From: Sedimentisphaerales bacterium
Lineage (GTDB): Bacteria; Planctomycetota; Phycisphaerae; Sedimentisphaerales; Anaerobacaceae
Length of the DNA: 64,000 nt
Assembly (NCBI GenBank): GCA_016932095.1
Contig: JAFGDN010000020.1
Coordinates: 62,001-126,000 of the forward strand
Reading direction: 5' to 3'
Part shown: piece after piece, positions 36,701 through 44,900 of the stretch
How positions within the stretch are numbered: the first letter of the stretch is position 1
How the letters are laid out: each line of letters starts with the position of its first letter
The notes under the pieces: model-generated
Told to the model about the DNA's origin: nothing
Databases searched by the model: none
Seen by the model: only the letters and a program-made list of their open reading frames with translations
Translations under genes and position numbers: made by a program

Positions 36701-38044
36701 TACAGTCGTAAATCTCCAGACTTCACCTGTGATTGTGCCTGCAGCGTTCTTTTCATCAATTCTCCAATAGTAAGTTGTGCCGTTGGTCATAGGGCCGGGG
36801 CTAAAAGTAGTTCCTGTCTGATTCGTAACGAATTCCGGCGGATTGGCAGTTCCGAAATATACATCATGTGAGGTTGCGCCCGCACCGGCCGTCCATCTAA
36901 GGTTGCTTATAATACTTACCCCCGTCGCGAAGTCGGCTGGATTGGGATTGGTCGCCTGGGCAGACGCAGTCGTAAAGCTCCAAACATCGCCGGTGATTGT
37001 GCCGGCAGCGTTCTTTTCATCAATTCTCCAATAATACGTTGTGCAGGCGGTCATTGTCCCTGTATCAAAGTTTGTTGCGGCCTGATTGCCGCGGAATATT
37101 GGTGGATTTGTAGTGCCGAAATATACATAGTGTGATGTGGCGCCGATGCCGGCAGTCCAGCTAAGGTCGGTTGTAATTGCTACTCCTGTTGTTCCGTTAG
37201 CCGGTATTGGATTACCGGCCTTGTCGGTGGCAGCAACATGAATCACAATTAACTGTGGTCCTATAAATCCCGAGGCAAAGGTGGACCTGTTTCCGTTCGG
37301 GTCGAACTTCTCGATGGTTCCGCTGCCGTTGTCGACCACGTATAGATTTCCGCCGCTGTTAAACGCAAGACCCATGGGGTTGTTTAACCCCGAGGCAAAG
37401 GTAGTCCAATTTCCGCTTGAATCGTATTTTCTAATTTCCCCGCTGTAGTCAGCCGCGTATAAATAGCCGCTGCTGTCAAGCGCAAGACCTTGATGTATTC
37501 CCCCCGAGGCAAAAGTGGCCCCGTTTCCGTTTGAATCGTATTTCTCTATCGTCTCTGCACCCATGGCAGGGCAGGACACATAGAGATAGCCGCTGCTGTC
37601 AAATGCGAGACCTAAAGGCGTGAAACACGAGGCGAAGATGGACCTGTTTGCGTCTGGGTCGAATTTTTCAATAGTCCCGCCGCCGCAATTGGCCACGCAT
37701 AGATTGCCGCCGCTGTCAAATGCAAGAGCCCAGGGGCTGCTTAGCCCTGAGGCAAAAACAGTCCCGTTTCCGCTTGTATCGAATTTCCAAATCACCCCGC
37801 CGTTGCAGGTGGCCGCGTAGAGATAGCCGCTATTGTCAAACGCAAGCCCCGTAGGATAGTCCAGACCCGAGGCAAAAGTTGTTACGTTTCCGTTCGAGTC
37901 GATTTTCTCAATCGTCCCTTCGTAGAGACTGTTGCCCCAACACGATACGTATATATCGTCGGCCTGTGCAAGGCCGCCAGCCGACAAGATCAGCATTATC
38001 ACGGCGTACAACACCTTGCGAAGTTGTTTAAGATTCGTTTTCAT
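33800..38044 (-). CDS. giant secreted mosaic protein: NHL propellers, FN3-like repeats, LamG
   Basis: 1414 residues, with GGAAGGAG just upstream of the ATG. A signal peptide (1-28, ending AQA) is followed by a first NHL/SMP-30-like beta propeller (about 30-265; units of about 40 aa of the type LAFDSSGNLYVAD). Five fibronectin-III-like repeats follow (about 270-735; recurrent ATSHDVYFGT and TTYYWRIDEKN). A second propeller (about 738-975), a bacterial Ig-like domain (about 985-1080) and a LamG/concanavalin-like domain (about 1090-1290; NGVNDFVQ-type start and GTINELAVFDRALS) come next. The helical C-terminal tail (about 1300-1414) resembles planctomycete secretion tails. Probably an extracellular binding or adhesion protein; no catalytic motif seen. 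Confidence 0.8.
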   Translation of the reverse strand: MKTNLKQLRKVLYAVIMLILSAGGLAQADDIYVSCWGNSLYEGTIEKIDSNGNVTTFASGLDYPTGLAFDNSGYLYAATCNGGVIWKFDTSGNGTVFASGLSSPWALAFDSGGNLCVANCGGGTIEKFDPDANRSIFASCFTPLGLAFDSSGYLYVSCPAMGAETIEKYDSNGNGATFASGGIHQGLALDSSGYLYAADYSGEIRKYDSSGNWTTFASGLNNPMGLAFNSGGNLYVVDNGSGTIEKFDPNGNRSTFASGFIGPQLIVIHVAATDKAGNPIPANGTTGVAITTDLSWTAGIGATSHYVYFGTTNPPIFRGNQAATNFDTGTMTACTTYYWRIDEKNAAGTITGDVWSFTTASAQATNPNPADFATGVSIISNLRWTAGAGATSHDVYFGTANPPEFVTNQTGTTFSPGPMTNGTTYYWRIDEKNAAGTITGEVWRFTTVEQSSSQATNPNPPNLATGVGFDPVLSWTAGEGAYSHDVYFGTSYPPEFLWNQTGTTFIACGMGPCLNPDTTYYWRIDEVSASGTTIGVVWSFRTRIFQLPGQASAPSPADGQTGVDANSVLLGWTAGSYAASHDVYFGAVSPGTFRCNQTGTTYEPTETIVSGRTYYWRIDEKNEDGTTTGEVWSFTTAGNTEPIPLDGATNVDRDVILSWGAVPGATSYDVYFGTASPGTFKSNRTMTYYDPPGLLKINTKYYWRIDSKNAGGTTTGDVWSFTTFAQPDDIYVSCYLGGTIEKFDTSGSQSTFASYDEWPMGLAFGSDGFLYAAFAQTGYIRKFDSSGNATVFGGGTYPAGIAFDSSGNLYVANYSIHIISKIDPSGNSSIFSPTQAVGLACDSSDYLYSANMKGGTIDKFDSSGNRTVFASGLSSPWGLAFDSSGNLYVSDTGKVYKLDSSGNRSIFGWLHQSAYGMAFDSMGNLFVADTLAHTIVKFDKSGNMSLFATDLLQPTCIAIGKALPKPELTGLEIVGPDEVAENSTASYKAIAHYDNGETKDVTSLAEWSVEPNKPATIDAGQLTTKQLLYPEQDITIYAAFTENDVTVDAEKQVSIFAVCPTETALEFDGVNDFVQIPNGPHNQITTNQMSISAWIKLNSNIGNTQRRIICKQPSYVYNCCWGLEIFGNGYDGSTGNQVVFHDSSGSAYYNCISSTNLIPGNWYHIGVSDNAGKIRIYINGSLSTSSDNGYGIPSMINAPVMIGRTVDPYFYFDGTINELAVFDRALSAEEIQAIMNTKLAGSEPNLVAYWDFDEGEGQTAADVSGNGNDGILGDSPEPDAADPCWIESDASASECTIEQVIFRNLLGATENKELANELIADAKAKEWASAKLINDLKKQLKGKELFEAIRAKSLIQIAIVQEDMASRHINMTIERLEEALCLLSYEDDPDNDFCGWPWPNCSHNQINSQNYQRR

Positions 38045-38331
38045 CTTCTTCTCCTTCCCAAAATGATTTATAGCTCAGGCGTGCGCAGCGCGCACAGATT
38101 CACGCTCATTGAAAACAACGAACTGAAATCCTTGTTCGGCCATACCCTACTCCATCATTGCCTTTTGCCCCCGGCGGTTCGGCTCCGCTCACCGGTGCCC
38201 AAAGGCGATTATCATTATACCCTTTTACAGTCATTGGTCAAGAGGAGGAGTTCACAAATAACCGTCCAAAAGATTGTGGGGAAATTTTGGGCTTTTCTGA
38301 AACGCCTGAATGGTTATAATCGGCGGTTGAT
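38045..38331. other. divergent intergenic region with a small hairpin
   Basis: 287 bases between divergently transcribed genes, so promoters for both must lie here. GTGCGC (38081-38086) pairs with GCGCAC (38090-38095) in the leader of the minus-strand mosaic gene. No confident -35/-10 pair was assigned. Confidence 0.4.
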
Positions 38332-38736
38332 ATGAAAAATAGAATATCCTTGCTGTTGAGCTTTTTATACATTTTTGCGGCTGGTTTGGCTGGCTGCGTC
38401 GAGCGACAGCTCACCATTGCAACAAATCCGGCAGGGGCGCAGGTCTTTCTCAACGACGAGGAGATAGGCACATCCCCTGTAACCACGTCGTTTAACTGGT
38501 ATGGCGATTATAACGTTACGGCTCGCAAAGAGGGGTTCCAAACGCTTAACACACATCGAAAGCTGGAATCGCCCTGGTATGACTATTTTCCCTTCGATTT
38601 TTTCGCGCAGGTCTTGTATCCCGGCCGAATCGTCGATTTATACGAATGGTCATTCGATTTGACCCCGGAAAAGCAGGTAAACAGGCAGGAACTGATTCAG
38701 GATGCCCAACGGCTTAAAGGTCAGGCATCACCGTAA
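38332..38736 (+). CDS. PEGA-domain lipoprotein
   Basis: 134 residues. A lipoprotein signal has lipobox L-A-G-C (Cys22). A PEGA-type beta domain follows: RQLTIATNPAGAQVFLNDEEIG, which here replaces the eponymous PEGA by NPAGAQV, then TSPVTTSFNWYGDYNVTARKEGF. The C-terminus is a short amphipathic helix. PEGA lipoproteins are surface or periplasmic proteins of unknown role in planctomycetes. It is the only plus-strand gene between 20 kb and 56 kb and converges on the epimerase gene. Confidence 0.8.
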   Translation: MKNRISLLLSFLYIFAAGLAGCVERQLTIATNPAGAQVFLNDEEIGTSPVTTSFNWYGDYNVTARKEGFQTLNTHRKLESPWYDYFPFDFFAQVLYPGRIVDLYEWSFDLTPEKQVNRQELIQDAQRLKGQASP

Positions 38737-38751
38737 TTCGTAAGGTTCGTA

Positions 38752-39690
38752 TCAGACAAGGTTATCTCTGTACCACTCGATGGCCTTTTTCAGACCTTCC
38801 TGGAATGATACAACCGGTTTAAAGCCGATGAGCTTTGTTGCCAGCGTGATATCGGCAAGCGAGTGTTTCACGTCACCCTTTCGGGCCGGGGCATAAATCG
38901 GTTTAACCGATTTACCGACGAGGTCGTTTATCATTTTGATAATTTCGTTTACGGTTACCGCCTCGCCGCAGGCGATGTTGACGACGTCGCCTGTTGTCTG
39001 TTTGGCCCTTGCGGCCAAAAGGTTTGCTTCTACGACGTTGTCAACGTGAGTGAAGTCCCGGCTTTGTTCGCCGTCGCCGTAAATTGTGGGGGGATTGTCT
39101 TTCAGAATCGCCGTCACAAAAGCCGGTATTGCAGCCGCGTACTGGCTTGTCGGGTCCTGGTGCGGACCAAAAACATTGAAATATCGCAGAGAAATCGTCT
39201 CCAGGCCAAAAACCTTGTAAAAGACCGAGCAGTAATACTCACCCATCAGTTTGGCCGCCGCATAAGGCGAAAGGGGATTAACGGGCATCGTCTCCACCTT
39301 AGGCAGCGTCGGAGTATCTCCGTAAGCGCTTGAGCTTGCCGCATAAACGAAGCGTTTTACATTTGAGTCGCGTGCCGCCAAAAGCAGGGTAAAAGTCGCA
39401 TCAACGCAATGCCTGTGAGTTGCGGCCGGGTCGTCAACGCTGCGTGGAACCGATGGCAATGCCCCCTGATGCAAAACGACATCGATTCCTTTCATAGCCC
39501 GCTTTGCTACTTCAGGGTCCCCCATATCGGCTTCTATAAACTCAATTTTGTCAAAGACAGGGGCGAGGTTAGTTTTTTTACCTGTAAGAAGATTATCGAC
39601 TACGCGGACAAAACAACCCTCGGATACAAGTTTGCTACAGATGTTTGACCCGATGAATCCGGCTCCGCCGGTAACAAGAAATTTATCCAT
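38752..39690 (-). CDS. NAD-dependent sugar-nucleotide epimerase (extended SDR)
   Basis: 312 residues with the Rossmann motif VTGGAGFIGSNI (residues 6-17). The active-site Ser/Tyr-x3-Lys set is in ASSSAYG and SPYAAAKLMGEYY. Substrate loop motifs are RYFNVFGPHQDP and GDGEQSRDFTHVDNVV. These are typical of UDP-glucose/UDP-GlcNAc 4-epimerases of the WbpP/GalE group. It lies downstream of the chain-length/BY-kinase gene and likely provides a precursor for the exopolysaccharide made by this cluster. Confidence 0.9.
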   Translation of the reverse strand: MDKFLVTGGAGFIGSNICSKLVSEGCFVRVVDNLLTGKKTNLAPVFDKIEFIEADMGDPEVAKRAMKGIDVVLHQGALPSVPRSVDDPAATHRHCVDATFTLLLAARDSNVKRFVYAASSSAYGDTPTLPKVETMPVNPLSPYAAAKLMGEYYCSVFYKVFGLETISLRYFNVFGPHQDPTSQYAAAIPAFVTAILKDNPPTIYGDGEQSRDFTHVDNVVEANLLAARAKQTTGDVVNIACGEAVTVNEIIKMINDLVGKSVKPIYAPARKGDVKHSLADITLATKLIGFKPVVSFQEGLKKAIEWYRDNLV

Positions 39691-39707
39691 ATTCTTATAA
39701 TCCCTGG

Positions 39708-41939
39708 TTACGCCTTTGCTGGTTCAAGCGCCTGATAATCCTGATATGACCTGAACAGTTCGCGGAAGTAGCCGCCCTTAAGCGTTTTGACTCCGAGCAG
39801 CACACAGCCGAATATCTCGGCATTGGCCTGCCTCAGCTCGCGGATGGTTCGCAAGGCCGCTCCCCTTGTGGTAGAAGCCGCATTGAAAACAAGAATCGTT
39901 CCATCAACGCACTTTGACAATATTTTCGTCTCACTTACCAAAAGCACGGGCGGCCCGTCAATGATGACGCAATCATAGTTTTCCCGCTGCTGCTTTATAA
40001 GTCGTGCCATTGTCTCGCCGCCGAGGGTTTCCGCCGGGTTGGCGGGCATTTGACCGGATTCGATTATTTCCAGCCGCTCCGTGCCGCTGGGTCTTATAGC
40101 GTCCTGCAGGTCGCAGTGGCCCGCCAGTAGTGCGCTAAGCCCGGTTGCATTCGTGGGTGCCGGCTTCCCTTCGATTCCGCTCGGGGCGGTAAAAATCCTG
40201 CTCAAACCCGGCCGGCGAAGATTGGCGTCTATCAGCAGGACTTTTTTGCCGTCGACAACGAGCGTCGTTGCGAGATTGACCGCCACGGTGGTCTTGCCGT
40301 CGCCGGCGCCGCCGCTGGTAATCAGTAAAGTTTTGGCTTTGTCCTGTGGAACGGACAGCTTCACATTTGTCCTCAGCCGTCGGAACGATTCTCCTATGAT
40401 GCTGTTTGGCGCCTCTCGCGATATAAGCGCCGGCTCGATATCGCCGATGTAGTCATCCTCCTGGGCGTCCGGTATGACGCCAAGAAGTCCGATGTGAAGG
40501 TACATCGTGACGTCTTTGGGCGTTCGCACAAGGTCATTGAGCATCTCAATAAGAAACGCAAGGCCAAAACCTGCCATCGCTCCAAGCACAAATCCCGCCG
40601 GAAGGAAAATTTGCCATTTCGGGAAACTTGCTTCAAGGGGCTCCGGCGCCAGGCCGGCGAATTGGACCTTCGGGGTTTCGGGGTCGTCGTAAATGATTTT
40701 GAGTTTTTCAATCTGCTCCTTTATGGAATCGAGCATCACTCTTCTTTCATCTCTTATCTTTACCCGCTGCTGGTACTGTGCACGGGCAAGGTCTAATTCC
40801 TCTTTTCGCTTGGCGGTTTCTTCCCGCATTCTCTCGAGCTCATCGTAACGTCTTTCGAGCGCGACGAGCTGGTCTTGCGCATTTCTGAGGTTCGATTGCC
40901 TGGTTTGTTCCCCAATCGCTTCCTTTCGTTGTAATCGTTCTGCCTGTATCGAGTCGATATATTCCCGGGTTTGCTTAACAATGCGGTGGTCCTCGCCGAA
41001 TCGAGCAAGCGCGCTTGAAAGCGAAGATTCCCGCAGTGCCAGTTGCTGAGCCAAAGATAACATCACGGGGTCTGTCTCCACCTGCCGTTCCACCTGAACC
41101 TGGATAGGTCCCTGGGCCTGCATCGCCAGGGTATTGATAATCGCGCGGATTTCGCTGATATCCATTAACACTTCGTTTTCCTGAAATTCCAAATCGCTGA
41201 GCTTTCTGTCGGTAACCGATTGGAAAGCATGCTCTTCGAGGTCGGAAAACCCATACCTGCGTTTGACATCGTCGATGTTTCTCTCCGCCTGGTCCAAATC
41301 TCTTTGAATGCGAATCTGCTGCTCTTCGAGCCGGGCCAGCTTCTCCGCCACGTCCTTGCGTTTTTCTCCTCCCTGGCTGCTGACGAACAATCTTGCCATT
41401 TCGTTGACTATAAGCGCGGATTCGGCCTTGTCCCCGCACGTCATTGAAACAGTAATCGAGTCGCCGTCTCTCTGTGGCGAAGCTCCGAATTTCTTTTGCA
41501 GTTCTTTTACGGCTTTTCGTATGCGGATGTCTTTTATATCGCCGAAGCTGCTAAACCATTTCGTTTCCTGTATCTTGTCGCGGTCTATCAGTTCCTGCAG
41601 CATGCGTTGGCTTTTTAACTGCATAGCCATCGATACTCGATGACCATATTGTATTTCCTTTGCCACAATAGGAGTTTGTATTGTAGTGGGGTCTTTTTCG
41701 ACCGGCGGCAGGACCCTGATAAACGTCTGGGCCGTGAACTCCGGAAGATATCTCTTACACAAAAACCAGCTTACAATTCCGCAGCCAAAACCGATTATCG
41801 TCATGAAAGTTATCATCAGCCAATGCCTGCGAAATATCATCAGGATTTCTTTAGGCGTCATTGTGGCCGCGGTTGTCGCCGGTCTCGGCGTTATCATTCT
41901 AGCCTCGCTGGTCATCGGTTTGTGTTCCGCTTCTGCCAT
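39708..41939 (-). CDS. Wzz/GumC-type chain-length protein fused to BY-kinase
   Basis: 743 residues. The N-terminal Wzz domain has membrane helices at about 38-60 and 445-470 flanking a long periplasmic coiled coil (about 190-410). The cytoplasmic CpsD/Wzc-type kinase shows Walker A SGGAGDGKTTVAVNLA (about 543), A' LLIDANLRRPGL and B-like VIIDGPPVLLVSE. The Tyr-rich tail is short (GYFRELFRSYQDYQALEP), fitting autophosphorylation. It controls polymer length and export through the outer-membrane Wza-like protein encoded at 48835. Confidence 0.9.
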   Translation of the reverse strand: MAEAEHKPMTSEARMITPRPATTAATMTPKEILMIFRRHWLMITFMTIIGFGCGIVSWFLCKRYLPEFTAQTFIRVLPPVEKDPTTIQTPIVAKEIQYGHRVSMAMQLKSQRMLQELIDRDKIQETKWFSSFGDIKDIRIRKAVKELQKKFGASPQRDGDSITVSMTCGDKAESALIVNEMARLFVSSQGGEKRKDVAEKLARLEEQQIRIQRDLDQAERNIDDVKRRYGFSDLEEHAFQSVTDRKLSDLEFQENEVLMDISEIRAIINTLAMQAQGPIQVQVERQVETDPVMLSLAQQLALRESSLSSALARFGEDHRIVKQTREYIDSIQAERLQRKEAIGEQTRQSNLRNAQDQLVALERRYDELERMREETAKRKEELDLARAQYQQRVKIRDERRVMLDSIKEQIEKLKIIYDDPETPKVQFAGLAPEPLEASFPKWQIFLPAGFVLGAMAGFGLAFLIEMLNDLVRTPKDVTMYLHIGLLGVIPDAQEDDYIGDIEPALISREAPNSIIGESFRRLRTNVKLSVPQDKAKTLLITSGGAGDGKTTVAVNLATTLVVDGKKVLLIDANLRRPGLSRIFTAPSGIEGKPAPTNATGLSALLAGHCDLQDAIRPSGTERLEIIESGQMPANPAETLGGETMARLIKQQRENYDCVIIDGPPVLLVSETKILSKCVDGTILVFNAASTTRGAALRTIRELRQANAEIFGCVLLGVKTLKGGYFRELFRSYQDYQALEPAKA

Positions 41940-41968
41940 TTACTCTCCGATAAAAAATCAGGCGACGA

Positions 41969-44900
41969 TTATTTCTGTTCCGTTTCGCCGCTTTTGTTTT
42001 TTCCAAGTCGTTCGAGCGAGGCGTTTATCCTTTCCTTTGTCGACTTATCCAGGTTTTTTCCGCCGGTTTCCAACGCCTGCTCATACGCCGCGTGGGCCTG
42101 CGACAATTCGCCGATACCCTCCAGGGATTGCCCCAGGTGCTCGTATGCCACCGCCGGCGGTAATATTCCCTGTGCCTGGTACTGCTGCAACGCCGACTGT
42201 GATACACGCATTGCTTCTGCAAACTGGCCTTTCTTGTAAAGTGCCAGGGCGTAAGTATCAAGATACCCCGGCTCATCCGGTCTCATTTCGCAGATGCGTT
42301 TAGCGTATTCCAGCGCCTTGTCGAGGTCCAGGTTGTTCTCAGCGAGTATGTAAGATATATTATTCAAGACATATGTATTGTTCGGCTTTTTTTCCAGCAA
42401 ACTTTCGTATGCCTTTATTGCCTCTTTGAGGTTGCTATTATCGGAAGTTTTGTAAAAGTTCAGGATGAAAATCTCTGCTTTCTGCATCAAGCTTTTTTCC
42501 TGTCTAGGCTCGTTTTCACCGGCGTTCTTAAGGCAATTGTCTATATACTGAATTGCCTTGTTGTAATCGCCTCTGAGCTTGCAAAGGGTGAGCATCGCCA
42601 GATTGGCGGTATAAGAGTCGGGATTTTCCTGCAGTTTTTGGTTGCACAACTGCTCGACTTCTTTGTCCCCGACGAGGTAGAACATATTTTGTATTTGAAT
42701 CGGGATGTTTTCGTCGGTTTGAGCTTTTTGAACGGCGTTTGTGCAGTATTGAACGGCCGATACGCGGTCCCCAAGCTTGAGCTTTGCTTCAGCCATTCTG
42801 TAATAAGCCATTGTTGCGAGGTTTCCGTCGATATATTTGCCTGCATCCTGGAACAGCTTATCGAATTTTTTTGATAAAAGCAGGGATTTTAGATAGCCGC
42901 CCAGCGCCTCGATATTCGGCCGGCCTCGCTGCTCGCTTTTTGTAAGCGCGATTTGATACTCTTTTTCCGCCGTCTCGTAATCCTCCGTTTCTCCGGCAAA
43001 TCCTCCCGCTTTTATGTGCCATAAAACACTGTCGGGCAGTTTTTCAATCATTGTTGTGTAAAACTGCTCGATTTGCTCTTTACGCCCGAGGCGTCTATAG
43101 ATTTCTTCAAGCAGCAGCCGGGCTTCATCCGGCGCCTGCGGGTCCTCGGCCGTTGGCTTGAGTTCTGTGATGGCGTCTTCTCGGTGACCTGTCCTAAGGT
43201 ATGTTCTGGCAAGTAAAAGTCGCGTCGCCGGCGAATCGAGCAGGACCTTGCTTTGCTTGAGGTCCATTATTGCCTGTTGATAGTCGGCCATCATATAATT
43301 CAAATTTCCTCTTAAAAGCCACGCCGACGAATCGCTCTGGTCGCTTTCGAGCCGTTTGTTTATCATCTTCATCGCCTCTTTAAGATGCCCCTGCCTCATC
43401 GACAGCCACGCCGCTAGAAACAGCCCTCTTCCATCCGCCGGGTATTTTTCTCGGAAACTTGCCAGCTTTTGCTCGCCTTCGCTGACGAGGCCCATTTTAA
43501 GATAGGTCTGCACCAGTGAAAGATGGTTATCAGGCGTATTCTCAACGGAGATCAACTGGTCCAGATATTTTTTCACAGCGTCTTTGTCGGATGCTCTTTC
43601 GGCGACAAGAAGCAGACCTTTGATAGTGTTAACGTCTTTAGGATTTTTCTCAAGCGATTGTTCAAGAACATTTTTGGCCTCGTCATATTGCCCAGACCTT
43701 AGGAAATGGCGCCACAACAGTAAGGATTGTTCCGCAAGCATCTGTTCGGCCTTTTCACTCTGTCCGGTTTGACGGTAATATTCAGCGTAGCTTTCCAGTA
43801 CGGCCGGATTCTGAGGGTCAATGCTTTTGGCCTGTTCCAGCGTCGTTTGGGCCATCTGGAACAACGCATCTCGTCGTTTTCCGGCCTCTTCGGCCGCAAG
43901 GCGAGTAGCCATTCGCGCAAGCAACAGCGAGTTTTGTATACTCGGAGCGTTTTCCTGCAAACTTTGTCTTAGCGCCAATGCCCGCTCGGGGTCGCTGTCG
44001 CTGATGTACTCAGCATAGAAACTCATCAATCTGGTGTCTTCGGGATTCAGCCCGATTGCCCAGTCCAAAGCAGATTTCATCTCTGCAAGCTGTGCCGACG
44101 AAACACTGCTGCCGAGCCGCTGGTTGCGTTCATAAAGCTGGTAGGCAAAATCTTTTGTGATGGCTTTGTCAAGCGGATTAATGGTGGCGGCGGTTCGTGT
44201 GTCGGCCAAAGCCGCCTCCTCTTTGCCGAGCAAAGCATTAATGCGGGCCCGAAAAAGATACCCGTAACCGAATACCGGTCTTTGTTTCAAAGTGCTGTCT
44301 ATCTTGGCCAGGGCTGTCTCGTATTGTCCCTTGGCAAGGGCGACTCTGGCAGCATAAAGGTCCCCTGAACAGTCGTCCATATTTTCGTGTTTGGCAAGCT
44401 GGGAGATGCTATCCGCCAGATCCCAGTCCTTCTTATCCAACGCTATTTCAAACAGGTATCCCGCCGCTCGTTTGTGCGTCGAATCGTCTGCCGCTAATGT
44501 CGCTTTTGCGCCTGACACGCCGGCCAGCTTTTTGAACTGCTCTGCGGCCTTGTCCGGCTCGTCGTTCATCTGGTAGAAAGCGCCGAGAGTTAAAGTTTGC
44601 CTTATGGGGTCTGCTATTTGTGTTATGACCTCCTCTCTTATGGACTTGCGTTTTTCATCGGTTATATTTGCGGGTTCCGGCTCGGCGAGCAGCCGTTTAT
44701 AGAATAGTCCCGTTGAATTGTCCGGGTCGTACTTCAAATATTTATCTGTTATCGCCGTTGCCATATCGAGATGGCCGGTTGCTATCGCGTCTTCGCACAG
44801 CGAAGTCATCATAGCGTTAGGCACGAGGTTCGGATCTTTTGGGAGCAGTTTATCCATTGACTCGATAAAAGCCGACAAGTGGCTTTTCAAGTCCTGCGTC

